A stretch of DNA of 64,000 bases from Mallotus nudiflorus (GCA_947683625.1 CANTUR010000038.1:868001-932000); one strand, 5' to 3'; positions 1 to 12,308 are shown, counted from the stretch's first letter. Notes: generated from the letters alone by a model not told the origin. Made by a program: numbers and translations.

Positions 1-183
1 AATAGCCAGTAATAATAGCCAATAGTTCTACCATTTGAGGCTTTCATAAACATGTTGAATGGCTTTCCTACTAAAACAAGAACTAACTATGAAGGATTAG
101 GAATAATAGCTCCAACAACCACTCGACCTTCCAACTCATATAGAGCAACATCAACACACCATCATGAAAGTAAAGAGTTGTCT
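1..183 (-). pseudogene. LINE (non-LTR retrotransposon) RNase H-like domain remnant
   Basis: Read on the minus strand, this stretch encodes a recognisable piece of the plant LINE C-terminal RNase H-like (RVT_3) domain: a Val-Asp-Val-Ala start followed by a 'GRVVVGAIIPNPS'-like beta strand pair. Stops interrupt it. It continues the LINE remnant at 22766-24310: gypsy element A inserted between the zf-RVT part and this RNase H part, so both flanks of A belong to one older LINE. The left end is cut by the window edge. The assignment rests on motif resemblance only. Confidence 0.5.
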
Positions 184-829
184 TGTTCAGCCTCAAAAAT
201 ATTAAGAATCAGCCCAAAAACCTTTTGATTATTTAAATGGATTCATGTGATCCTTTTATAATATCACAAAAGATTGTATTGAAGAATAAGGGTTTTATCA
301 CCAACTCAGGGTAATGACAGGGGTAAGAAATAGGTTCAAGTCCCTTCTAACCTATTTGATTTAGATTAAATAGGAGGCTTGCTTCTCCAGGAAGCTTTAA
401 TCACTGGAATCTGAATAAAAGACGGGTCTTGAGAAAATAGCTTAGAGCAATATATATTGAGTTTTTTATTAAAAACGCGTAGATTCTTTATCACAATACA
501 TTATTTTGGCTTTTACAAGTCTTAGAGCCTGAGAAATTATGGAAATAAAAATCACATGAAACTTTCCTAACGAAGCTTAAGGAAATAATCAACATAAAAG
601 CTTGCCTAATCTATAACAGGGAAATAAATTAAGTAAAAACCTTCCTAATTGCAACAAGGTAAATTTTCTAATTACTCTAGATCAAGGCATGTATATGACT
701 TGCCAAAATGAGTCTTGACTGATGGATAAGCATTCAAACACCAACTAGCCCTACAAAATGGGTTTGGGTTTGGGTTTGATTTAGGGCTCTAGTCAAGCAT
801 ATTTGGGCCATTCTAGACCAGTACAAACA
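184..829 (-). repeat. 3' LTR of gypsy element A
   Basis: The ends are TGTTCAG at the left and ACAAACA at the right on the plus strand, giving a TG...CA LTR. The sequence aligns along its length with 22174-22765, for example in the shared 'gggttttatcaccaactca' and 'gggccattct-gaccagtac' blocks. It is about 50 bp longer than the 5' LTR because of small indels. Confidence 0.85.
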
Positions 830-841
830 ATGCCCCCCAAG
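830..841 (-). other. Polypurine tract of gypsy element A
   Basis: Read on the minus strand this is CTTGGGGGGCAT, ending directly at the LTR start TGTTTGTAC. A purine run immediately upstream of the 3' LTR is the expected plus-strand primer site and fixes the element's orientation. Confidence 0.75.
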
Positions 842-1004
842 ATTAGTGTCTTAGACCCTAGCCGGTGGCCTGAATCTACTACCACCTCAGCCCATATGAC
901 CCAATTAGCATCTTGTAGCCCAATGCACCCCACTGCTACCAATTCCCCTTTTACCACTTCTAAGGGGGCATTCTAATCATTTGTTGCACCTTTTCATCTT
1001 TGGT

Positions 1005-1030
1005 AACTATAAAAAATCACTCCTATAAAA
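1005..1030 (+). promoter_or_regulatory. Candidate antisense promoter (two TATA-like boxes) inside gypsy A
   Basis: TATAAAAAA (1008-1016) and TATAAAA (1024-1030) lie about 180 bp after the 3' LTR edge and 210-230 bp before the ATG at 1242 of the antisense plant-mobile-domain gene. A CT-rich stretch typical of plant 5' leaders follows at 1075-1110. The layout matches that seen in element C (TATA at 30532, ATG at 30652). No expression evidence is available. Confidence 0.4.
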
Positions 1031-1241
1031 GAGATAGGGTTCCAATCATTTGACCCACTTGCTGTAAAATTTTATTCTCTCTCTCTAACAGAGCTTCTCT
1101 CTCTTCCCTTCAATGTTAAACACTCCAACTCTAAGGTCCTTTGCCTAGGTATGTATCCTACCTCATCCTTTCATTATGATAATTAGTCAATCATTCTCCT
1201 GACCAAATTATATTGTTGTAATTAAAAACTCTCTGCCTACT

Positions 1242-1319
1242 ATGGGTAAATTAAAGAAAATAGCCTCCTCACCGATTGATGATAAGGTCGATCCTCTTGC
1301 TCACTTGGAGAGGGCTAAC
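1242..1319 (+). pseudogene. Antisense plant-mobile-domain gene of gypsy A, first 26 codons (cut off by copia B)
   Basis: An ATG at 1242 opens 26 codons that end exactly at the copia B insertion point, on the target-duplication copy CTAAC (1315-1319). The reading continues in frame at 10384, after the second copy of CTAAC. The N terminus begins MGKLKKIASS and is rich in Lys, Asp and Leu. The gene runs antisense to the gypsy polyprotein, just inside the 3' LTR. Joining is inferred from frame continuity and the exact target duplication; no intron is needed to explain it. The rest of the gene is described at 10379-14070. Confidence 0.6.
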
Positions 1320-2861
1320 TGTTAGTGATATGCACTAGGTCAATCATTTGCGATTATGTATTGACTTTATTATTTTATTAATAAAGAGGTATTTCATTAT
1401 CATTTGATTTTATGATAATTACATGAATGGTTAATTCTTACTAAGGCCATCAAGTATGTGACTTGATAGTAAAATCCTTAAATTAAAATAAGAGTTCTAT
1501 TCTAATTATCCCTAGCCATTTATTCATTATATATAAATATTAAAGTATTAAGGCTAGTATGAAGTTGACTGATGGTTATATTTTACTAATCATGAATATG
1601 AGATATTAATTCAACTCATAGGTATATGATGAGAGATCATGTACTGGATTGACCTACTATGAAAATACTACATAGATTATTATCATAAGTATTTCTCATC
1701 ACATTAATTTTATTTTGGTCCTTTGACCTTGAAATCATCATGGATTTCTACATAGTTATTTTATGTTTTGACATATTCTAACATTGTCCTTAACCGGATG
1801 ATTAAATAGGATGTTGTTGAATATGAAATTAGTTATGTGAGGAATGTGAGTGATTTAGAAGGGATTTATTCCTCATTAATATGAGAAAGATATCTAAGGG
1901 CCCCTTGATGAGATAGACTGAAGGAAAATGCATGGCCATGCTAAAATGAATTGATAAAGAGTTATCATTTTCAGTCTACTTGGAATCAAGTCACAATATT
2001 GAACTATATAAGGATGACATTCTATGCCTTATGTTCAATTAGGATATCATGTGATAAAGGGACAATAAAATTCATTGTAATTAGGTTATGTTGGATTATT
2101 GACTTCACATGACTTGGGTAGTCATAATGTCTTGCTAGAGGCCACTTATGACTTGTAGTTCTAAATAGAGATTTAGGCCCACTGCCAATGTTATGTAAAC
2201 CTATAGGGTCACACACTTAGAACAAGCCCAAAACGAATTTGGGTTTAATGAGCCCAAATATAAACTCTGTGGAAATAAATAATTAAAGTGTTTTATTTAT
2301 TTATTTGTTTATTCATTTAAGATAAATGTTATTTTAAATAAATAAATAAGATATTATTTCTGATTTATGTTTAAACCAAATCAGAATATAATAAATGGAA
2401 GTTACCAAAAGGTCATTGGTAGGTGAAATCCTAATTTGGAGTCTATAAATATGTTATATTCTCTAGGGTTTAACACACTTGTTTTTCCTGCCTCCAAATT
2501 CATTTTCTTTCTTCTTTAAAAAAAGACAGAGTTTTTCTTTTGTTCTTGATTTGTGAGACAATCAAGGAGGTTGCTAGCACACACTCCAATTCATTTTGTG
2601 AAGGGTTGTTCGTGTGGATACCTATAGAGGACGCATCCTTTTGGAGACGTCTAGATCCGAACAACCAAAGCAAAAGGCTCAAGGTAAGGTGTCACCAGTG
2701 TAAACCTCCTCTCATCCTTCTAGAAAATCTTGCCTCTTCTGCATCTTGGTGAGATTTTTGAAATCCTAGATTTAATCAACTAGTCAAATTACATGGATCC
2801 AGGTTTGGGGAAATGATAAATTTTTAATTTTTCCACTGTGTTTGTATCACAAAACCCAATA
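1320..2861 (+). repeat. 5' LTR of copia element B
   Basis: It starts TGTTAGTGATATGC, and its last bases, CCCAATA, correspond to CCCAACA in the 3' LTR (a C-to-T change at the end). It matches 8836-10378 base for base over long stretches. It carries a TATA box at 2444 and an AAATAAATAAA-rich stretch near 2275-2350. Related copies in this window are the truncated LTR 12309-13673 and the solo LTR 43352-44885, both inverted. Confidence 0.92.
2444..2450 (+). promoter_or_regulatory. TATA box in copia B 5' LTR
   Basis: TATAAAT lies in the second half of the LTR, about 420 bp before its end, a usual position for the U3/R boundary promoter of plant LTR elements. The same box occurs in the 3' LTR at 9960-9966, where it would drive transcription rightwards into 10379 onward, towards the remains of the antisense gene of gypsy A. 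Confidence 0.45.
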
Positions 2862-2862
2862 G

Positions 2863-2875
2863 TGGTATCAGAGCC
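2863..2875 (+). other. Primer-binding site (initiator tRNA-Met) of copia B
   Basis: TGGTATCAGAGCC is the standard plant copia primer-binding site, complementary to the 3' end of initiator tRNA-Met, and begins two bases after the LTR end. Confidence 0.9.
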
Positions 2876-4858
2876 ACTTGTAATTTGGTTAATTAATTCT
2901 GTGTGTATGTGATATATGTCAAGGTTTATAATTCATTTTGAAAAGGGTTTTCAAAATTATCAAAAGGGGTTTTAATTTGTTTTATGACAATTTTTAGTAA
3001 TCTATTTGCAAACAGAATTAAACATTAATTTGATTAATGTTTGTAATGGTTTAATGTGATTAAACTAAAAGCAGTTTTTGATTTTATGAATTAAGAATGT
3101 TGTTTCATGAAAACGAATTCTGTATGATGTTTTTATGAAAAATGAGTTAAGTATAATGTTTTATTAATGTAATTTAATGAAACAGAAATTTTGTTTTCGA
3201 AAACCTAATCACTTAAGGATTTAAATTTGTTATGTATTCTGTTTTGATTAATATGATTAATTGAAACATCATATTAGTTTCTTGTTTTAATTAGGAAAAT
3301 CATTTTCTATTTTGATCAGGAAAATCTTTTTTTATTAAATATGAAATATAATTTTTGTGATTATGCAGATTATGTGTTAAGGGCAATCTATTTAAATGTT
3401 AAACAAATTATGCAGAATGGATCTATTTTATACAGATTCGTTCAACCTATAATTTTGATTACATAAATTAGGGTTTTCTTAATGGATGCGTCTATTTAAA
3501 AAAAAATTATTTTGATCTGTTTTGAACGAATTTTTCAGACTATAAGATTTTTACAAAAAGTGATATTTTTAGGCAACAACTGATTCAGTAATATGATTAC
3601 GAAAATTGGTTAGTTGCTTCCTTGACGCAAATTAGGGTTTTAATATGGCTATTTTCATTGAGTGTTTTTGTCTATTTTTGAACAAATTGATTTTATAGTA
3701 CTTTGATTACGAAAAGTCATTAATGTTCAGAAATTTGAAAGGCAATTCACTGAAGAGCTAAGGTAAAGTGTTTACCGTCGGACCCGCTGACTGGTCAGCA
3801 GGACCGCCACCTGGGGTGCTGCCCCCGGACCCCGCCAAGGCCGATGCCCCTTGACCCCGAAAGAATTGTCACAGTATTTTATTTTTAACATAATTATTGG
3901 ATTTAATAACTAAATATATTATTATATTATACATGTTTGTTGTTTTATGCATGGTGCATAGCATGGCCCTTAGACCAATGTGATTGGATTTTATTTTTAT
4001 GGGTTGTAATTTTAAATACGACCTGCGAGTCATTTTTGTTTTGTTGTATTTATTTTATTAGAATAGTGTAGAATAAATTACAACAATTTTTGAAAATCAA
4101 GACCCGTGGTGCAATTCAAGTTAGAGGCCCAGGATGGAGATCCAAGGTGGGAACTAAAAGAGATCCATGGTAGAAGATAAAGATCCAAGTTAGAGGCTCA
4201 ATTTGTAATTGTAATATTACCTAGGTTTGACCTTTGATCTTCATATTGGCTTATGAAGATCAACTTAGATTTGGGCCATGCTATGTCACATTTATTTTTG
4301 TTATTATGTATATGATCCCATGTATATGATGCCATGCAATACAACAAAACAATAACAAAATAAGATTAAAAAAAGATGAACCCTCATTTAATATTATGTC
4401 ATTATAATGCCTTCCATAAGTTCAACACTTGTCAAGCCTTAGATTATTATATATGAGCCTGCCAAAGCAAGGTGTATAAATTTATCCGGGGAAGGCAAGT
4501 TGGATAATAGTGCTATCCAAACGTTTGATATGGTTTGACTTAACTAGGTTATCAAAATGGTTTTAGACCTAGGGCATTAGATGGGATTTTTAGCCATGAC
4601 ATGTGATGTCAAATCCCATACCATCCAAGAGTTACATGAGATGTAATTAATAAGAGTTGTTTACCTAAATAACCATATTTTAGGCGATGAGCCAAAGCTC
4701 ACTTAGAGTATGGTGAAATATGAATCTTGGCCCACTAAAATTTATAAAATTAACTTAGAGGGTTATTGATTTGAGTAAATTTAGTAGGAGTTTTTTATTA
4801 TGCCTCATACACATTTAATAAAATACTAAATGGACTTTGCATATATTTATTGTAGATA
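2876..4858 (+). other. Long untranslated leader of copia B with a GC-rich island
   Basis: No gene is seen between the primer-binding site and the gag start for about 2 kb. The leader is very AT-rich except for an abrupt GC-rich block at about 3773-3860. That block holds a perfect hairpin or near-palindrome GCTGAC-TG-GTCAGC (3786-3799) followed by C/G runs. In retroelements this region carries RNA dimerisation and packaging signals, which is a reasonable but unproven reading here. Confidence 0.6.
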
Positions 4859-7800
4859 ATGACTTTAAACACTACACCTACCATGTCACTGCGATTAATC
4901 CTTGAGAAGGATAAGCTCAATGGGACTAACTTTCTTAACTGGTACAGAAACCTAAGAATTATTCTTAAGCATGAGAGAAAGGAATACATCCTTAATCAAC
5001 CCATCCCTGAGGAACCAGCTGCCAATGCTACTAGAGCATAAAAGGATGCTTATACCAAGCATCTCAATGATTCTACTGATGTCGCTTGTGTCATGCTTAG
5101 ATGTATGGAATCTAAGCTACAAAAGCAACTGATGGAAATGGAGGCTTATACTATAATAGGCCATCTCAAGGAAATGTTCTAAGAGAAAGCCAGAATTGAA
5201 AGGTTTAATACCATCAGGGCATTGCTTTCCTGCAAGCTGACTACTGGTAGCTCTATCAGTCCTCATGTTCTCAAGATAAAGGGTCATCTTGATCACTTGG
5301 ACAAGCTTGGTCTCAAGATTGAACAAGAACTGGCTATGGATATTATTCTCCAATCTTTGCCTGAAGCTTATGATAGCTTCATTATGAATTTCAATATGCA
5401 TAGTATGGAGAAGACTGTTTCAGAGTTGCATAGGATGCTGAAAACTGCTGAAAAGAACATCAAGAGTAACACCAAGGATGTTCTTATGGTCAATAAGGGA
5501 AAGGGGATGAAAAGGGTTGGAAAGGGCAAGGTCTTTAAAGGCTTTTAGAAGCCAAAGCCCAAGCCCAAATCCAAAGCTGAACCTAAAGCAAAGTAAGGAA
5601 TTTGTTTGTTCTGTAATGAGCCAGGCCATTGGAAAAGAAATTGCAAGCTCTATTTGGATGATCTCAAGAAGAAAAAGGGTAGTGAGACTACCTCTTCAAG
5701 TATTTATGTTATAGAATTAAATTTATCTGCTTCTGATTTTGATTCTTGGGTATTAGATACTGGATCAAGATCTCATATTTGTACAAATATACAAGGTCTA
5801 AAAAGGAGTAGATCATTGGCAAGAGGTGAAGTGTACCTATGAGTTGGTAATGGAGCAAGAGTTGCTGCTTTAGCTTTAGGAACTTATGAGTTACCTTTGC
5901 CTAGTGGACTTGTTTTATCTTTAGAAAGTTTTTATTATGTACCTACTATGCGTAGGAATATTATTTCTATTTCTTGTTTGGACAAGAAAGGATTTGAATT
6001 TATTATTAAGAATAATAAATGCAGTATTTATCAGGATAACATTTTCTATGGATATGCTCCATGCACTAGTGGACTTTATGTTTTAGATGCCGAAGACACT
6101 AATGAAATGCCAATCTATAACGTTGATATAAAGAAGTCTAAATCTAATGATTTAAACTTGACCTATCTCTGGCATTGTCGTTTAGGCCATATAAATGAGA
6201 GACGCATTTCAAAGCTATATCAAAATGGGCTTTTAAATTCATTTGATTATGAATCATTTGATACATGTGAATCTTGTTTACTTGGAAAAATGACTAAAAC
6301 ACCTTTTACTGGACAGAGTGAGAGGGCTAATGACTTATTGGCCCTAATACATTCTGATGTATATGGACCATTAAGCTCAACTGCTAGGGGAGATTTTCAG
6401 TACTTCATAACTTTCACGGATGATTTTAGTAGATATGGTTATCTCTATCTAATGAAACATAAATCTGAATCTTTTGAAAAGTTCAAAATTTTCAAGAATG
6501 AAGTACAAAATCAACTTGGTAAAAATATTAAAATACTAAGATCTAATCGAGGTAGTGAATATTTAAACCAAGAATTTACAAATCATCTTAGAGATTGTGG
6601 GATTGTTTCACAATTGACTCCTCTAGGTACACCACAATGGAATGGTGTGTCTGAACGTAGAAATCGGACTCTATTAGATATGGTTCAATCTATGATGAGT
6701 CAATCTGATCTTCCAATCTCTTTTTGGGGTTATGCTTTAGAAACTACTGCATTCATTTTCAATAGAGTTCCATCGAAGGTAGTTGAAAAGACACCATATG
6801 AGATATGGACTGGAAAAACTCCTAGTTTGTCTTTTCTTAAGATTTGGGGATGTGATGTATTTGTGAAGTGTCAAATCTCAGATAAACTAGCACCCAAATC
6901 TGACAAATTCCTTTTTGTGGGATATCCTAAAGAAACTAAAGGATATTACTTCTATAATGCATCTAAGAACAAAGTGTTTGTGTCTCGGAATGGTGTCTTT
7001 TTGGAAAGAGAGTTTATTTCCAAAGGAACTAGTAGGAGCATAGTGCAACTTAAAGAAATTCAAGACCCACAAAATAGCATTGTACCTGATATGGAACCGC
7101 AATTGAATCAACAAGTAGTTGTTGAACCTGCTTAAGTACCAGAAGGCCCAAGGAGGTCTAGTAGGACACGTCAAAACCCCATGAGATATGGATTTCTTAT
7201 AACCAGTGATTATGATATGTTAATTATGGATTAAAATGAGCCCACATCCTATCAGGAGGCCATAAATAGTCCTAACTCTGAGAAATGGCTTGAAGCCATA
7301 AGATCAGAAATATAAACCATGTATGATAATCAAGTATGGACCTTGATTAACCCAAATAATGGTTTAAAAACTATTGGGTGCAAATGGGTTTTCAAAAAGA
7401 AAAATGACATGGATGGCAATGTGGATACCTTTAAGGCAAGACTAGTTGCAAAAGGTTTCAAATAAACACATGGTATAGACTATAATGAAACTTTTTCACC
7501 AGTGGCTATGCTAAAATATATTCGAATTCTCCTTGCCATAGCTGCATACTATGATTATGAGATATGGCAAATGGACGTCAAAATAGCATTTCTTAATGGA
7601 AACTTACTTGAGGATGTGTACATGACACAACCAGAGGGTTTTGTCAATCCTGAGAATTCTGGAAAGGTATGCAAGCTTCAAAGATCCATTTATGGATTGA
7701 AGCAAGCATCTCGGAGTTGGAATCTTCATTTTGATGAAACAGTCAAAGAATTTGGCTTCATTAAAAATGAAGATGAACCTTGTGTATACAAGAAAGTTAG

Positions 7801-8821
7801 TGGGAGTGCTATTGTGTTTTTAGTGTTGTATCTGGATGACATACTACTCATTGGAAATGATATCCTTATTTTACAAAATGTTAAATCATGGTTAGGGAAT
7901 TGTTTTTCAATGAAAGACTTAGGTGAAGTTGCTTATATATTAGGCATCAAGATCTATAGAGATAGATCTAAAAAGCTTATTGGCCTAAGTCAAAGCACTT
8001 ATATTGATAAGGTATTGAACAGGTTTAATATGCAAGATTCCAAGAGAGGATTCTTGCCAATGTCGCATGGCATTAGTCTCAGGAAGACTCAGTGTCCTAT
8101 GACACAAGATGAGCGAGACCACATGAGTAAGATTCCATATGCTTTTGCTATTAGATCTATCATATATGCAATGTTGTGTACTCGACCTGATGTTTTATAT
8201 GCCTTAAGCACAATGAGCAGATACCAGTCAGACCCAGGTGAAATTCACTGGATAGCAGTTAAAAATATCCTTAAGTACTTGAGAAGAACTAAGGATGCAT
8301 TTTTACTGTATGGTGGTCAGGAAGATGAGCTAGTTGTAAATGGTTACATAGATGCCAGCTTCCAAACTGACAAGGATGATTTTCGATCACAATCAGGATA
8401 TGTGTTTTGTTTGAATGGTGGTGTAGTGAGCTGGAGGAGTTCCAAGCAAGACACCATTGCTGATTCTACAACAAAAGCTGAGTACATAGCTACCTCAGAA
8501 GTAGCTAAAGAGGTTGTTTGGATCAAGAAGTTCATAACTGGACTTGGTGTTGTTCCTAGTATATCAGATCCAGTGAACTTGTATTGTGACAATAATGGAG
8601 CTATAGCCCAAGCTAAGGAGCCCATATCACATCAGAGATCCAAACACATACTCAGGCGCTATCATCTCATTCGAGAAATCATTGAGAGAGGAGACGTCAA
8701 GATATGCAGAGTACCTACAAATGATAATATTGTTGATCCACTAACTAAGCCTCTTCCATAGCCTAAACATGAGAGTCATACTAGGTCCATGGGTATTCTA
8801 TACGATGTTGATTGGGCCTAG
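4859..8821 (+). pseudogene. Copia B gag-pol polyprotein, single frame with ten in-frame stops
   Basis: One reading frame from ATG 4859 to TAG 8819-8821 (1,321 codons including the stop) holds every domain with no frameshift. Gag is at 4859-5600, with a CX2CX4HX4C zinc knuckle just after the stop at 5594. The aspartic protease core is DTGS near 5756. The integrase has the WHCRLGH / CESC zinc site, the FTDDFSRYG region and SERRNRTL around 6650. The reverse transcriptase has WQMDVKIAFLNG and LYLDDILL, and RNase H has the DSTTKAEY region. In-frame stops begin at 5039, 5180, 5546, 5594, 5840, 7133, 7232, 7313, 7463 and 8759; the last could be a natural end. Several fall where the family has Gln, such as the KGF-x-Q position before 7463. 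The integrase motif usually written SDRG reads SNRG here, losing a catalytic Asp. It is therefore doubly inactive. Confidence 0.92.
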
Positions 8822-8823
8822 TG

Positions 8824-8834
8824 CAAGTGGGAGA
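8824..8834 (+). other. Polypurine tract of copia B
   Basis: CAAGTGGGAGA immediately precedes the 3' LTR start at 8836, in the position and with the purine content expected of the plus-strand primer. Confidence 0.8.
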
Positions 8835-8835
8835 T

Positions 8836-10378
8836 TGTTAGTGATATGCACTAGGTCAATCATTTACGATTATGTATTGACTTTCTTATTTTATTAATAA
8901 AGAGGTATTTCATTATCATTTGATTTTATGATAATTATATGAATGGTTAATTCTTACTAAGGCCATTAAGTATGAGACTTGATAGTAAAATCCTTAAATT
9001 AAAATAAGATTTCTATTCTCATTATCCCTAGCCATTTATTCATTATATATAAATATTAAAGTATTAAGGCTAGTATGAAGTTGACTGATGATTATATTTT
9101 ACTAATCATGAATATAAGATATTAAGTCAACTCATAGGTACATGATGAGAGATCATGTACTGGATTGACCCACTATGAAAATACTACATAGATTATTGTC
9201 ATAAGTATTTCTCATCACATTAATTTTATTTTGGTCCTTTGACCTTGAAATCATCATGGATTTCTACATAGCTATTTTATGTTTTGACACATTCTAACAT
9301 TGTCTTTAACCGGATGATTAAATAGGATGTTGTTGCATATGAAATTAGTTATGTGAGGAATATGAGTGATTTAGAAGGGATTTATTCCTCATTAATATGA
9401 GAAAGATATCTAAAGGCCCTTTGATGAGATAAACTGAAGGAAAATGCATGGCCATGCTGAAATGAATTGATAAAGAGTTATCATTTTCAGTCTACTTGGA
9501 ATCAAGTCACAATATTGAACTATATAAGGATGACATTCTATGCCTTATGTTCAATTAGGATATCATGTGATAAAGGGACAATAAAATTCACTGTAATTAG
9601 TTTATGTCAGATTATTGACTTCACATGACTTGGGTAGTCATAATGTCTTGTTAGAGGCCACTTATGACTTGTAGGCCTAAATAGAGATTTAGGCCCACTG
9701 CCAATGTTATGTGAACCTACAGGGTCACACACTTAGAACAAGCCCAAAATGAATTTGGGTTTAATAAGCCCAAATATAAACTCTGTGGAAATAAATAATT
9801 AAAGTGTTTTATTTATTTATTTGTTTATTCATTTAAGATAAATGTTATTTTAAATAAATAAATAAGATATTATTTCTAATTTGTGTTTAAACCAAATCAG
9901 AATATAATAAATGGAAGTTACCAAAAGGTCATTGGTAGGTGAAACCCTAATTTGGAGTCTATAAATATGTTATATTCTCTAGGGTTTAACACACTTGTTT
10001 TTCCTACTTCCAAATTCATTTTCTTTCTTCTTAGAAAAAAAGACAGAGTTTTTCTTTTATTCTTGATTTGTGAGACAATCAAGGAGGTTGCTAGCACACA
10101 CTCCAATTCGTTTTGTGAAGGGTTGTTCGTATGGATACCTATAGAGGACGCATCCTTTTGGAGACGTCTAGATTCGAACAACCAAAGCAAAAGGCTCAAG
10201 GTAAGGTGTCACCGGTATGAACCTCCTCTCATCCTTCTAGAAAATCTTGCCTCTTCTACATCTTGGTGAGATTTTTGAAATCCTATATTTAATCAACTAG
10301 TCGAATTACATGGATCTAGGTTTGGGAACGTGATAAATTTTTAATTTTTTCATTGCATTTGTATAACGAAACCCAACA
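8836..10378 (+). repeat. 3' LTR of copia element B
   Basis: It starts TGTTAGTGATATGC and ends CGAAACCCAACA. It is a near copy of 1320-2861 and is followed at once by the second CTAAC target-site copy. Confidence 0.92.
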
Positions 10379-12242
10379 CTAACAACATCGTCTAGGCCTC
10401 CACTACTGCGTTAGAGGTATTATTCAGATACCCTAATTGCTCTAATAACATTGCCTTAGGACCTACACTTGTTGAAGATGATAAGTAGGTAGATGAATTT
10501 ATCCATGTTACTAGGAAAAATGATCCTCCTAGGTTTAATAGGCCTAATGACATGTTGTTATGGAATAAGAATATTCCTATTAGTTATTGGTCAAATCCCT
10601 CAAAGGAGTTCTTAGTTTGGCATACCCATATTGAAGCTGCATTTTCTCATTTATTGAAAAAGATAGGTATTTATGAACTTTTTTAGAACTGAAGTACCAA
10701 TAAATAAATACCTCTTATCAGCCATGTCAATTTTCTGGTCTCGATCTAGTAATGCCTTTATATTTAGAGGAGGTTTGATGACGGTTACTTTGTTAGATTT
10801 GGCTACTCTATTCGGTCTCCAACCCTTTGGTAAAAAAATCAATCCCATTCTTAAGGCCAATATGTCCTGTTATAATATCTCGCTTAGAAAGGAGCATATA
10901 AGTTACAGCCCCTTCATTATTAAGAATATGAAATCAACTCTCATTCCCGATAAGGCCAAACATGTTGCCTTCTTGCTATATTTACTCTATCGATTTATAG
11001 GATGTCCTAGCTTAATAAAAGTTACCAAGGAGTTCCTCCTCTTAGTCATAGCTTTGGCCAATGAACGAAAATTATCATTTAGCCCCTTTGTCTTAAGCCA
11101 ACTTTATAGGGGTATGCACTTTTTAGTGCCCAATAAAGATAGAGATGATTTCAAATCAAGGCCTGGACTAATATGGATTGCTTAAATCTAGTTCATGGCC
11201 TACTTTTAAAACCTTATGAATCAGCCTCAGTAACCAGACTTTAAATCCTTAGGTTGTTATGCCCCTAGGTCTCGTCTTTTGAATATAAATGCACTTATTC
11301 AAAGAATTCTATCATTTCTTCTATAACACTCAGGACTGACAGGATATGTTGTACTTCCCATTTGTCCCTTCATGTTTTGGCCCTTCATGGCTGTTGGAAG
11401 ATCATTTTAGCCATAATCTTCCTCCAGAATTTGAATCGGCCTAGGAAAGTATCCTCATTGCTAGGGACTTACCATTTAGGTTGGACCTAGTCCTTTGAAC
11501 TAATAAGTGTGGCATTGAGGTTTATAATCCCTACTTTGTTACCAAGCAATTCAATCTTGCTCAGTCTCTTCCGTGCCTGATCCTTTTTTCATGTAACTCT
11601 CCATTTTACATTAGGCCTATTTATGGTGAAGTAGAGTTCTACAAGGAGCTAAATGAGGTTTATAGGACATTAAAAAAGAACTTGCATCTATGTCCCTTAC
11701 CTGTCTACCCAGAACTAGATAAAATTTTCATTGACTTTTGGGATGCGTTCTATTTCAAATATTTCTACTTATCATCTGTCGAAGTGATGAACATTTAAAA
11801 ATGGGAACTAACTAATAATAGAGTTTCTTCTTCTTTACAAGGCCGAACTAAGTCCAAAGGTGAGCATATTCAAGAGATTCATGACTTTGAACATTTTTAT
11901 AATTATAAATACAACTATCGAGATAAGGCTGAGATGCAAAGGAGGATGGCCCAAGTGAAGGCCGAACTTTTGTGGGAACACTAACTTAATAGTTATGCTT
12001 CCTATTTGTAGAATTGTACCAATTACCTAATGGTAACTAATTTGGACATTCGCTCGAACTTTTATGTCGATCAGTCTCCTGAGGTTCTGACAGCCCCTTT
12101 CTGTATCAATGGACCTACTGTTTGTAGACTCATGCCAAGGAGTAAGGTAAACTATACTGGTAGTTTTGTAAATGATCCCATAATAGTTTTATGGTCTATG
12201 CAGGCAACATCCTCCTATGGACACCCTTACCTTGCCTGATCA
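10379..12242 (+). pseudogene. Antisense plant-mobile-domain (PMD) gene of gypsy A, main part
   Basis: This continues the reading opened at 1242. The best-preserved piece, 10673-11185, has the layout of the plant mobile domain (aminotransferase-like, PF10536 type): a Thr-Leu-Leu-Asp-Leu-Ala block followed by FGLQP, then a Leu-rich helix with YLLYRF and a conserved 'SFSPFVLSQLYRGMHFL' block. A one-base expansion of a T run near 10679-10684 shifts the frame. In-frame stops such as those at 10393, 11183 and soon after replace probable Gln codons. A plausible splice donor follows CCTGATCAG at 12242. PMD proteins in Arabidopsis (MAIN/MAIL1) act in silencing and meristem maintenance; copies inside Tat-type retrotransposons are known, but their role there is unclear. 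Domain naming is from motif memory. Confidence 0.6.
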
Positions 12243-12308
12243 GGTATTTTTCTGCCACTTAACTCTTTATGATAATTCATATATGCTTCTTTTTTACTCT
12301 GACTCCTA

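Larger units (their letters stand above)
1320..10378 (+). mobile_element. Ty1/copia LTR retrotransposon B, structurally complete, 9.06 kb
   Basis: The LTRs are 1320-2861 and 8836-10378, the 5-bp target duplication CTAAC is exact (1315-1319 and 10379-10383), the primer-binding site TGGTATCAGAGCC sits two bases after the 5' LTR, and the polypurine tract CAAGTGGGAGA directly precedes the 3' LTR. The single gag-pol frame (4859-8821) has the copia order gag, protease, integrase, reverse transcriptase, RNase H. It is structurally intact but coding-dead because of ten in-frame stops. In the stretches compared by eye the LTRs differ at roughly 3% of positions, so the insertion is not brand new. It sits inside codon-level sequence of the antisense gene carried by gypsy A. 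Confidence 0.95.

Noticed and set aside
2500..2752. Short open frames on both strands in the copia LTR, recurring at 9918-10269
   Set aside because: They recur in each LTR copy and lie over the LTR promoter and leader; they have no domain and are by-products of the repeat.
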